Source of the DNA: JABDII01 sp041576235
GTDB lineage: Bacteria > Gemmatimonadota > Gemmatimonadetes > Gemmatimonadales > GWC2-71-9
NCBI GenBank assembly: GCA_041576235.1
Contig: JBFGLJ010000137.1
Span: 1 to 7,853, forward strand
Direction: 5' to 3'
DNA: 7,853 nucleotides
Shown: positions 1-7,853 of the stretch, piece by piece
Layout of the letters: each line of letters begins with the position of its first letter
How positions within the stretch are numbered: position 1 is the first letter of the stretch
Notes under the pieces: generated by a model
Told to the model about the DNA's origin: nothing
The model's input: only the letters and a program-made list of their open reading frames with translations
Databases searched by the model: none
Program-made: the position numbers and the translations under genes

Positions 1-1
1 G

Positions 2-172
2 CACGTCGTCGGCCACGGCGACGAGGTCGTCCATCCGGCGCGGAGCCGGATGCTCGACTACGAGGGCGAGGTCGCCGTCGTCATCGGTCGGCCCGGCCGC
101 GACATCCCGCGCGAGCGGGCGTTCGAGCACGTCTGGGGCTACACGCTGCTCAACGACCTGAGCGCCCGCGAC
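2..172 (+). CDS. Fumarylacetoacetate hydrolase (FAH) family fragment, both ends missing
   Basis: This plus-strand fragment belongs to the FAH superfamily, whose members are metal-dependent C-C hydrolases, isomerases or decarboxylases of aromatic and sugar-acid catabolism. The frame is open from base 2 and reads a HGDEVVHP stretch, then LDYEGEVAVVIGR, then GYTLLNDLSARD. These match the conserved metal-site region of the fold, in which the acidic residues of the D-x-E-x-E segment (here DYEGE) bind the divalent cation. Family resemblance stops after SARD (bases 161-172), where members normally continue with LQ or WQ and a GKSFD-like segment. The frame stays open to a stop at 620-622, but that part is antisense to a GAF-domain gene and has no FAH character. 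The N-terminal half lies outside the window and the C-terminal half is lost at the junction. The exact substrate cannot be assigned. Confidence 0.75.
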
Positions 173-178
173 CAGCCG
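161..178. other. Breakpoint between two truncated genes
   Basis: FAH resemblance on the plus strand ends at about 172 and GAF resemblance on the minus strand ends at about 164-178, so both genes break in the same few bases. Both frames remain open across the junction, so no stop codon marks it. I see no target-site duplication, IS end or tRNA remnant. A native deletion or inversion and a chimeric assembly join are both possible. Confidence 0.6.
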
Positions 179-1111
179 AACCCCAATGACCGATCGCATA
201 TCCGAGTCGCCGGGCGCATCGCAGGGAAACCCCCACACCGGGGCCCGCCGATCGGTGGCACCATCCAAGACCAGCACCTGGTTCGACCCGGCGAACAACC
301 GCGCCGGATCGAAATCCGAGCGCGCCACCACCAGCCCCGGATGGGCCCACAATTGGCCGTGCACATGACCCGACAGCCGGTAGTGTTGCTCCGCCGCCTC
401 GTCGGGCACGAGGATCTCGAGGGCGTCATGCGGGAGCACGTGGTGGAGGGTCGCGCTCAAGAGTTGGGTCAGCTGCCGGGGCGTGGTCGCATCCCGCATG
501 GCCGCCCCCACCGTATCGAGCAGGCCGTGGATCTCGCGGGCGTGGGCATCGGCTCCGGGAGGGCGCGGGCGAGCCGGTGTTTCCGCCGGCCCTCGGTCGT
601 TGGTCTCGACCCATTGGCGTGAGATCCGTGCCATGATGGGTCCTAGAGCCACGCCGACCTCACGCATGAACAGCGCTTCGGGAGACCCGTACTCGCCGTG
701 GCGCAGGTTGGCGGTCAAGATGAGTCCCACGTCTCGATTCCCGTGTGGAATCGCGGCACAAATGGCCGACCCATACCCAGCCGTCCGCACGGTCTGCTCG
801 ACGTGGTGCAGCTGCTCCTCGCCCAGGCGCGGAGCCGGGAGTGGGACCGCCAGGTCATCCTGGGCCAACTCCGGCGGTCCCAGGAGCACGGCTGCACCGC
901 CCCCCTCCCCGCCCCTGGCGGGGTAGAGCCAAAGGGCAAAGAGATCGTGCCCGACCTCGGGGCCCAGCGTGCTCGAGAGCGCCTCTCGCCAGGTCTCGAG
1001 CGCGTCGGCATCCCAGCCGGCCGCCTCGAGCCGCAGGAGGGGCACTCGAGCCGCGATTTGCGTATGCCAAGGGCCCGGATCCGGGCCTTGGACTCCGAAG
1101 TCGCCTTTCAT
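164..1111 (-). CDS. Tandem GAF-domain protein, C-terminus lost at the junction
   Basis: The minus strand has an open frame with no stop from 1168 to the left edge of the window, and it reads as a cytosolic sensory protein. Counting from the ATG at 1111, a first GAF-like domain spans about residues 35-165 and includes HDLFALWLYP, a GYGSAICAAIP strand and the GEYGSPEALFMREV helix. A Pro/Ala linker follows at about 166-190. A second GAF domain begins at about 192 with HGLLDTVGAAMRDATTPRQL and VLPHDALEILVPDE, and reaches RSVIGVRLVAG near base 164. Beyond that the frame is antisense to the FAH fragment and GAF character ends. The output module is missing. GAF proteins of this kind often carry a histidine kinase, sigma54-activator or HTH output, but which one cannot be seen. 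The start is uncertain: ATG 1111 fits the protein but has no Shine-Dalgarno, whereas ATG 1168 has AAGG about 7 bases upstream. Confidence 0.7.
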
Positions 1112-1130
1112 GTAGGTGGCCGGTTGCAGA

Positions 1131-1165
1131 AGTTGTGCCCGGTGCCGACCGGGACGACCACAACT
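1131..1165. repeat. Bulged hairpin at the 5' end of the GAF gene
   Basis: AGTTGTG (1131-1137) pairs with CACAACT (1159-1165). Inside it, CCCGGT (1138-1143) pairs with ACCGGG (1148-1153) around a GCCG loop, leaving a 5-base bulge on one side. That gives 13 base pairs in all. The hairpin lies between the two candidate GAF starts (1168 and 1111), so it would be in the leader if 1111 is used, or directly follow the start codon if 1168 is used. There is no T-tract, so it is not a typical intrinsic terminator. Confidence 0.5.
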
Positions 1166-1311
1166 CATACCGGGCCTTGCGGTTATCCCTTGCGGACCGG
1201 GCCGCCTCCGCTCCCCATCCCATCCCCTTGACGCTCGCTTTGCACGCCGCTGGGGCGCGCTGCCTTAACGGGTGCTCCGACAGCCACTTAGTGCGCATGG
1301 CCACCGAGCGA

Positions 1312-1341
1312 TTGACATACCCCCCTCCCCTATACTAGAAT
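1312..1341 (+). promoter_or_regulatory. Sigma70-like promoter of copA-csoR
   Basis: A perfect -35 hexamer TTGACA (1312-1317) and a -10 hexamer TAGAAT (1336-1341, one mismatch to TATAAT) are separated by 18 bases. An alternative -10, TATACT at 1331-1336, would leave only 13 bases and is less likely. Transcription would start near 1348, giving a leader of about 14 bases before the copA start. The spacer contains the proposed CsoR operator. The rest of the 1112-1361 interval shows nothing else I can support beyond the hairpin at 1131-1165. Confidence 0.65.
1317..1333. promoter_or_regulatory. Putative CsoR/RcnR-type operator
   Basis: The site reads ATA, six C, T, four C, TAT, which is a C-tract broken by one T and flanked by ATA/TAT inverted ends. 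CsoR/RcnR-family repressors, which lack a classical HTH, are known to bind G/C-tracts flanked by AT-rich inverted repeats. The tract fills the promoter spacer, so bound repressor should block RNA polymerase. A csoR gene lies in the same operon, which makes autoregulation by copper likely. Confidence 0.6.
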
Positions 1342-1351
1342 CGAGTTGGCC

Positions 1352-1356
1352 GGAGG
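1352..1356 (+). promoter_or_regulatory. Ribosome binding site deciding the copA start
   Basis: GGAGG lies 5 bases before the ATG at 1362. An in-frame ATG at 1272 would place the promoter and operator inside the gene and add 30 residues with no family character, so 1362 is the better start. Confidence 0.75.
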
Positions 1357-1361
1357 TCTTC

Positions 1362-3812
<2,451 letters not shown>

Positions 3813-3825
3813 GGCGCCCAGCGCC
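3813..3825. repeat. Short hairpin between copA and csoR
   Basis: GGCGC (3813-3817) and GCGCC (3821-3825) form a perfect 5-bp stem with a CCA loop directly after the copA stop codon. There is no T-tract, and csoR follows closely, so full termination is unlikely. It could tune the ratio of exporter to sensor, but it may also be chance in GC-rich DNA. Confidence 0.3.
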
Positions 3826-3846
3826 GTATGAGCTCGAGGTGTCACG

Positions 3847-4191
3847 ATGAATTCACCGGAAATGGTCCCGTGTGGGTGCGGCGCCGGTGGCGCTGAGCGG
3901 CGGGCGACGGCGGTGGATCCCGAAATCAAGCGGGCCGTGCTCAACCGGCTGCGCCGCATCGAGGGCCAAGTTCGCGGGCTCCAGCGCATGGTCGATGAGG
4001 AGCGCTGGTGTGCCGATGTGGTGGCGCAGATCTCCTCCGTCCAGGAGGCGCTCCGCGGCGCCGGGCGGGCGCTCCTTCGGAATCACCTGGCGCACTGCGC
4101 CACCGAGGCCATCCGATCCAACGACCCCGAGCGCGCCGAGGCTATGTATGACGAGCTGGTCGAGCTGATGTACAAGAGCGCGAGTCGCTAA
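3847..4191 (+). CDS. csoR: CsoR-family copper-sensing transcriptional repressor
   Basis: This is a small (114-residue) all-helical DNA-binding repressor of the CsoR/RcnR (DUF156) family, cytosolic and probably tetrameric. The family core starts with IKRAVLNRLRRIEGQVRGLQRMV (about 27-49). The Cu(I) ligands are visible as Cys55 (in RWCADVV), His80 and Cys84 (in NHLAHC). The spacings of 25 and 4 residues equal those of Cys36, His61 and Cys65 in the Mycobacterium tuberculosis protein, which separates it from the nickel sensor RcnR and the formaldehyde sensor FrmR. An N-terminal tail of about 25 residues carries an extra CGC pair (Cys9, Cys11) whose role is unknown. GAGG at 3836-3839 lies 7 bases before the ATG. 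The gene is cotranscribed with copA and probably represses the operator at 1317-1333. Its stop codon is one base from the stop of the convergent transporter gene. Confidence 0.9.
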   Translation: MNSPEMVPCGCGAGGAERRATAVDPEIKRAVLNRLRRIEGQVRGLQRMVDEERWCADVVAQISSVQEALRGAGRALLRNHLAHCATEAIRSNDPERAEAMYDELVELMYKSASR

Positions 4192-4201
4192 CTCACGCGC
4201 T
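4177..4201. terminator. Hairpin spanning two convergent stop codons
   Basis: AGCGC (4177-4181) and GAGT (4182-4185) pair with ACTC (4191-4194) and GCGCT (4197-4201), with a 5-base loop and a 2-base AC bulge. The structure covers the csoR stop (4189-4191) and the transporter stop (4193-4195). It could work in both directions. Neither side has a T-tract, so intrinsic termination is doubtful, and Rho or transcript collision may matter more. Confidence 0.35.
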
Positions 4202-5764
4202 GTCCGTGGTCTTCCCAAGCTTCGGGCGGCGAAACGTTCCTGTGGTGCGGAGCGCGGCCCGATCCATATCCAGGATCACGGTGCGCGCGGCCCCGAGGGT
4301 CACCACCCCTCCCACCATCGCCACGATCGGCAAGAGCAGGATGGCGCGGTCGAGCCCGAAGCGGTCGGACAGCATGCCCACCAGCGGGAATGCAATCGCA
4401 TCGCCGGCGATGTGGATGAACAGGAGATACGCCCCGATCACCGTGGCGCCGATGCGGGCGGGGACGACATCAAAGATGACTGCCGAGAGCGGGCCGTTAT
4501 ACCACGTCAAGCAGAAAAAGGCGGCGCTGAACACCGGCACGAAGAGGTCGAGGTCGCGGATGGTGAGCAGCCAGAGCGAGAGGCTGCCACCCAGCAAGAG
4601 ACCGACCACGATGGTGATCACCCGGCCGGTCCGGGTATAGCGGCGCAGCCAATCCGCCACCAGGCCGCCGAAGAGGGTTCCGAGGGTGCCGGTGATGAGG
4701 CCCCACTTGCCCAGCAACACAGAGGCTTGGGCGGGCGAGAGCATCAACTCTCGGGAGGTGAAGGTTGGCGCCCAGCCGACGAGTCCATTGAGGCCGAAGG
4801 ACACCAGGGCGCCCCCCAAGAAGAGATAGACCAACGTCGGCGTGCGGAGGACGAATCGCGCCGCCCCGAGGATGTCCTCGAACGCCCCTCCCACATGGCC
4901 ACCGAACGGGGTCTCATGGATCTGGTCCGTCTGGATCTGCTTGACCCAGCGCCGGATGTTGAAGGCCAGTCCCAGGCCGGCGCAGGCCGCCAGCACGGCG
5001 ACGTCGAGGTTCGATTCCACGCCGAAGGAGAGGTCGAGCCAGAAGGCCAGCACGGCGCCGACGGCCGTCCAGGTGATGAGCGGGGTGAATTGGCGGACGA
5101 CGGTGGTGATGCCGATTTCGAATTCTCGGAGATACCGTCTGACGGAGATCTTCTTGCCGGGGTGTCGGGTCGGGTCGCGCAGTCGGCCTGCCAGCACCGC
5201 CGCCGCGAATCCCGGGAGCGCCACGGCCATGAAGGCGACGCGCCACCCGAACCGCTCCTCGAGGACCCCGCCGAGCAGGATCCCCAGCACCCCGCCCAAG
5301 GCCACGCCGGACGCCAGGATACCCATGGCCAGGGCGCGGCCCTTGCCGGGGTAGTAGTCGGCAACCAGGGATTGGGACGCGGGCCCGTAGGCGGCCTCCC
5401 CGATGCCCACGGCGGCGCGGCAGGAGAACAGCTGCCAGAAGCCGCGCACCAGACCGCTGAAAAACGTGAAGGCGCTCCACAGGGCCACCCCGCCGGCGAC
5501 GACCGCGCGCCGGGAGCGGAGATCGCTGAGGACCCCGAAGGGAAGCGCCGAGAGCGAGAACACCAGCACATACGCGGACGCCAGCCAGCCCAGCTGCGTG
5601 TCGGACAAGGCAAGGTCGGCTTTGATGGGCTCGAACAGCGCAAAGATGACGTTGCGATCGAGGTAGTTGAGGATGTTGATGAAGGCCAACAGGCCCAGCG
5701 CGTATGCGCTGTACAGCTGGCCGGGGCGCTCGGGGGCGGGGGGCGGCGGGGGGCTAGCGGCCAC
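4193..5764 (-). CDS. MFS transporter, Spinster-like, with an enlarged central region
   Basis: This is a 523-residue membrane transporter of the major facilitator superfamily. Family marks are FINILNYLDRN in helix 1 (29-38; Asp36-Arg37), typical of Spinster-like members; motif A GVLSDLRSRR (77-86) after helix 2; Arg116 and GIGEAAYGPA (120-129) in helices 4-5; and, in the second half, WAPTFTSREL (331-340), GGLVADWLRR (366-375) and GMLSDRFG (463-470). The N-terminus is proline-rich (residues 5-13). The central loop (about 197-305) is much longer than usual and holds two extra hydrophobic segments (about 228-245 and 252-270), which suggests 14 membrane passes. The start is GTG at 5764, overlapping the end of the upstream enzyme gene by 11 bp. 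With no well-spaced ribosome site, translation probably depends on coupling. The substrate is unknown. Spinster-type proteins are known for lipid and lysolipid export, but bacterial members are diverse. Confidence 0.85.
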   Translation of the reverse strand: MAASPPPPPAPERPGQLYSAYALGLLAFINILNYLDRNVIFALFEPIKADLALSDTQLGWLASAYVLVFSLSALPFGVLSDLRSRRAVVAGGVALWSAFTFFSGLVRGFWQLFSCRAAVGIGEAAYGPASQSLVADYYPGKGRALAMGILASGVALGGVLGILLGGVLEERFGWRVAFMAVALPGFAAAVLAGRLRDPTRHPGKKISVRRYLREFEIGITTVVRQFTPLITWTAVGAVLAFWLDLSFGVESNLDVAVLAACAGLGLAFNIRRWVKQIQTDQIHETPFGGHVGGAFEDILGAARFVLRTPTLVYLFLGGALVSFGLNGLVGWAPTFTSRELMLSPAQASVLLGKWGLITGTLGTLFGGLVADWLRRYTRTGRVITIVVGLLLGGSLSLWLLTIRDLDLFVPVFSAAFFCLTWYNGPLSAVIFDVVPARIGATVIGAYLLFIHIAGDAIAFPLVGMLSDRFGLDRAILLLPIVAMVGGVVTLGAARTVILDMDRAALRTTGTFRRPKLGKTTDSA

Positions 5765-6926
5765 CGTGCGGACCGACGGCTTCCTCGGCTTCTTGCGCCC
5801 GGGCGTTCCGGCGCTCGATGGTCTTCATGTACTCGGCCTTGAGGGCCTTGAGCATTGCCATGCGCTTGGGATACAGCCGCTTGAGGGGGCGCGGCTCGCG
5901 CCGGTGGAGGGCGTAGGCCGTGAGCAGCGGCAGCACTAGGGTCGAATCGGCGTACATCACAACGCTGGCCGGGAGCATGCTGGGGTCGACCTTTCCCCAA
6001 CTCACGGCTTCGCCCGGGGTGGCCCCCGACAGGCCCCCCGTGTCCGGGCGTGCGTCGGTCATTTGCAGGTAGAAGTCGTGACCGCGCTCGTCGAGGCCCA
6101 GGATCTCTTGGATCTGCGGCTCGGTTTGCAGCAGGAAATTCTTGGGGCTTCCCCCGCCGACCATGATCGCGGCACTCTTGCCGTCATTCTGCTTGGCGGC
6201 GTAGACAATCGCCGCGGTCTCATTGACGTCCGCGCTGACATCGAAGCGCAGCTGGCTCCCCGCCATGGCTTGCTCGGCTACGTTCAATCCGATGGAGCTG
6301 TCGCCGGGCGAGCTGGTGTAGATCGGAATCTCCAAGTCGTGCGCGACGGCCAACAGCGAACGACGGGACAGCCCCAGCGCCTGCTCCCGCTCCTTGAGGT
6401 AGCCGCCCAGCAGATAGTGGTATTCCGCGGTGCTCATCGTGTGCTGGAATTCCTCACGGGCCGAGACCTGCCGCACGAACTTGTCCGTCGACAGCAGCAC
6501 TCCGTAGTCGAAGAAGATGTCGTAGATCCGCACCACACCCTTTTCCAGCAGCTCGACATCGTTCGCCCGGGGGTTGCCGCGGTGCATGTGGAGGCCCAGA
6601 CCGAAGTGGGCGTCGTGGTAGAGGTTGGCCCCCGTCGACACGATCCAGTCGATGAACCCCGCCTCCATGAGCGGGATGAGGCAGCTCATGCCCAATCCCG
6701 CCGGCGTCATGGCTCCCGTCAGGCTGATGCCCACCGTGACATTCGGCTCGAGGATGCTCTGGGCCATGAGACGGCAGCCGTCCCGGAGCCGGCCGGCATT
6801 GTAGGCCAAGTAGGCATTCTCGATCAGGTCCGCCACGGTCTCCTGGCCGGAAATCGCAACCGGGTCGATCCGCTCGCCCGTGAGGTAGGACGAGGACGGA
6901 CGGGTGCGCGTGGAGTCCTGGTTCAT
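5754..6926 (-). CDS. Deoxyhypusine synthase-like enzyme (possible homospermidine synthase)
   Basis: This is a 390-residue cytosolic enzyme of the deoxyhypusine synthase family, which uses NAD to transfer an aminobutyl group from a polyamine to an acceptor amine. Visible motifs are GAMTPAGLG (71-79), STGANLYHD (97-105), SPGDSSIG (206-213), ADVNETAAI (232-240), the catalytic-lysine loop GGGSPKNF (257-264, Lys262) and SGATPGEAVSWGK (300-312) followed by YADSTLVLPLL. The last two closely match the eukaryotic enzyme, but the residue after the lysine is Asn rather than His. Bacteria lack eIF5A, so the protein-modifying reaction is unlikely. A small-amine acceptor such as putrescine, giving homospermidine, is the more plausible role and is inferred. 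The start at 6926 has GGAG 7 bases upstream and overlaps the LOG-family gene by ATGA. Longer in-frame starts up to 7298 would run through that gene and are rejected. Confidence 0.88.
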   Translation of the reverse strand: MNQDSTRTRPSSSYLTGERIDPVAISGQETVADLIENAYLAYNAGRLRDGCRLMAQSILEPNVTVGISLTGAMTPAGLGMSCLIPLMEAGFIDWIVSTGANLYHDAHFGLGLHMHRGNPRANDVELLEKGVVRIYDIFFDYGVLLSTDKFVRQVSAREEFQHTMSTAEYHYLLGGYLKEREQALGLSRRSLLAVAHDLEIPIYTSSPGDSSIGLNVAEQAMAGSQLRFDVSADVNETAAIVYAAKQNDGKSAAIMVGGGSPKNFLLQTEPQIQEILGLDERGHDFYLQMTDARPDTGGLSGATPGEAVSWGKVDPSMLPASVVMYADSTLVLPLLTAYALHRREPRPLKRLYPKRMAMLKALKAEYMKTIERRNARAQEAEEAVGPHGGR

Positions 6927-7654
6927 GGTGACACTCCCGAGGGGCGGGATCGAAGGACGAACTCGACAGCCTCGGCGGGATCGTCGGTTTGACAGAAGAG
7001 CATGAGATCGGGTTGGTCGATTTTGCCTTCGTGCGCCACCGTGTCGCGGAGCCAATTCACCAACCCTCCCCAGTACTCGGTACCGAAGAGGACGACGGGG
7101 AAGTTCTTGACCTTCCCTGTCTGGATCAGGGTGAGCGACTCGAAGAGTTCGTCCATCGTTCCGAAGCCGCCCGGAAAAACGACGAACGCCGTCGCGTACT
7201 TCACGAACATCATCTTGCGGACAAAGAAGAACCGGAAGTTGATGCTGCGCTCGAGGTAGTCGTTGGGCCGCTGCTCGAAGGGGAGCTCGATGTTGCACCC
7301 GATCGAGAGCCCGTTGCCTTCGGAGGCGCCGCGGTTCGCGGCTTCCATGATGCCCGGGCCACCTCCGGTGATGACGGGGACGTTGGCCAGGGCCAGACGG
7401 CGGCCCACATCACGCGCCGCCGCATAGAATGGATTCGATTCGGGGACCCGTGCGGATCCGAAGATCGACACGGCGTCGAACACGTCGCCGAGGGTATCGA
7501 ACCCCTCGACGAATTCCCCCATGATGCGGAAGACTCGCCAGGGATCGGTCTTGCGAAGGGCGTCGGGGCGCTCGAGCCCCACCGCACTTTCGAGCAGGAC
7601 CTCGTCTTCGGTGGGGCGCCTGTGGTCACCAAGCTTGCGATAGGGACTAGCCAC
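6923..7654 (-). CDS. LOG-family / TIGR00730 Rossmann-fold protein
   Basis: This is a cytosolic protein of about 243 residues with the lysine-decarboxylase-like Rossmann fold shared by LOG cytokinin riboside 5'-monophosphate phosphoribohydrolases and related nucleotide hydrolases. Counting from GTG 7654, AVSIFGSARV (61-70) begins the fold, GGGPGIMEAANRGA (97-110) forms the nucleotide loop, RK (146-147) follows, and PGGFGTMDE (161-169) is the signature catalytic motif PGGxGTxxE. It probably cleaves a nucleoside monophosphate to base plus ribose 5-phosphate, despite older lysine-decarboxylase labels. The frame extends to GTG 7789, but the extra 45 residues are proline- and arginine-rich without family character. 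GTG 7654 also has a GGTGA a few bases upstream, so it is preferred, though not certain. It is the first gene of a coupled three-gene operon. Confidence 0.87.
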   Translation of the reverse strand: MASPYRKLGDHRRPTEDEVLLESAVGLERPDALRKTDPWRVFRIMGEFVEGFDTLGDVFDAVSIFGSARVPESNPFYAAARDVGRRLALANVPVITGGGPGIMEAANRGASEGNGLSIGCNIELPFEQRPNDYLERSINFRFFFVRKMMFVKYATAFVVFPGGFGTMDELFESLTLIQTGKVKNFPVVLFGTEYWGGLVNWLRDTVAHEGKIDQPDLMLFCQTDDPAEAVEFVLRSRPSGVSP

Positions 7655-7753
7655 GATCGGTTCACCCGCGCCGCGGCCTTGGCGGCCTCGGCAGCTCGAA
7701 TTGGGAAACGGTGAGGCCCGCCACTCGGCCGCAGATGGCGGATCACGTAGGGG

Positions 7754-7768
7754 AGGGAATATATCCCT
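7754..7768. repeat. Inverted repeat around an AT core
   Basis: AGGGA and TCCCT form 5-base arms around ATATA. It lies about 100 bases upstream of the preferred LOG-gene start, where a promoter or operator would be expected. The role is inferred from position only. Confidence 0.35.
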
Positions 7769-7788
7769 TTCGCCGGTGGAGCGGGGCA

Positions 7789-7807
7789 CCCGAGAGGCCC
7801 TCTCGGG
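7789..7807. repeat. Perfect 8-bp inverted repeat with 3-base loop
   Basis: CCCGAGAG (7789-7796) and CTCTCGGG (7800-7807) pair perfectly around GCC. No T-tract follows on either strand. It could be a Rho-independent-like or bidirectional stop between flanking units, or an operator upstream of the leftward operon. Confidence 0.45.
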
Positions 7808-7853
7808 GCCGCGCCGACGCGTTATGTTTGGCCGAATGAGCCCGCCCCCGCCC

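Larger units (their letters stand above)
7655..7853. other. Upstream region of the LOG/DHS/MFS operon
   Basis: About 200 bases without a gene I can support. The stretch holds the only AT-rich island nearby (7758-7764) and two inverted repeats listed separately. No well-spaced -35/-10 pair is evident on the minus strand. A TATATT lies at 7763-7758, but the place where a -35 should be is pure GC. Confidence 0.4.

Noticed and set aside
1331..1336. TATACT as the copA -10 box
   Set aside because: It leaves only 13 bases to TTGACA. TAGAAT at 1336 gives a workable 18-base spacer.
698..1338. Plus-strand open frames opposite the GAF gene, running up to the copA promoter
   Set aside because: Low-complexity Pro/Arg-rich products. 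The opposite strand reads as GAF domains instead.
1272..1361. Longer copA start at 1272
   Set aside because: It would translate the promoter and operator, has no good ribosome site, and adds residues with no family match.
4412..5842. 476-codon plus-strand open frame opposite the MFS gene
   Set aside because: Its product is rich in Glu, Gly, Arg and Asp with no fold-like pattern, as expected from the antisense of a GC-rich membrane-protein gene.
4744..6000. 418-codon minus-strand frame across the DHS/MFS boundary
   Set aside because: It is an out-of-frame reading of both genes, dominated by Ser, Arg, Pro and Trp.
6063..7714. Two long plus-strand open frames opposite the DHS-like and LOG genes
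   Set aside because: No family character; the opposing strand carries clear catalytic motifs over the whole interval.
7836..7853. Possible plus-strand gene starting at ATG 7836
   Set aside because: Only six codons are in the window, with no Shine-Dalgarno. The TATGTT upstream could be a leaderless -10, but the evidence is too thin.

Overview
The window is GC-rich bacterial DNA with densely packed genes. The genes present (a copper exporter with its CsoR sensor, a bacterial deoxyhypusine-synthase-like enzyme, a LOG-family protein and a Spinster-type MFS transporter) would fit a high-GC soil, sediment or groundwater bacterium. Phylum cannot be settled from sequence alone. Methylomirabilota/Rokubacteria-like or deltaproteobacterial-grade lineages are only a guess. 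I see no rRNA, tRNA, CRISPR array, IS element or phage gene.

Left end (1-1168): two broken genes meet tail to tail in one short interval. A plus-strand fumarylacetoacetate hydrolase (FAH) family fragment enters from the left edge and loses family resemblance just after its SARD motif (about 172). A minus-strand tandem GAF-domain protein starts near 1111 and loses resemblance at about 164-178, in the middle of its second GAF domain. Neither frame meets a stop codon at the junction, so each reads through the other as nonsense. This is either a real rearrangement breakpoint or a chimeric assembly join.

Copper module (1312-4191, plus strand): a sigma70-like promoter has a CsoR/RcnR-type C-tract operator in its spacer. 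It precedes copA, a Cu(I) P1B-ATPase with a YHS domain and two CPMHP metal-binding domains at its N-terminus. csoR follows 34 bp later and carries the Cys-His-Cys Cu(I) ligand spacing. The likely circuit is that apo-CsoR represses the promoter, Cu(I) releases it, and both exporter and sensor are made.

Right half (4193-7654, minus strand): three overlapping genes are read leftward in the order LOG/TIGR00730 protein, deoxyhypusine-synthase-like enzyme, Spinster-type MFS transporter. The overlaps are 4 bp (ATGA) and 11 bp, which indicates one translationally coupled operon. A small-molecule pathway ending in transport, possibly polyamine-related, is an inference. The operon converges on csoR with one base between the two stop codons and a hairpin across both. 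The last 200 bases (7655-7853) hold the operon's upstream region with two inverted repeats and no gene I can support.
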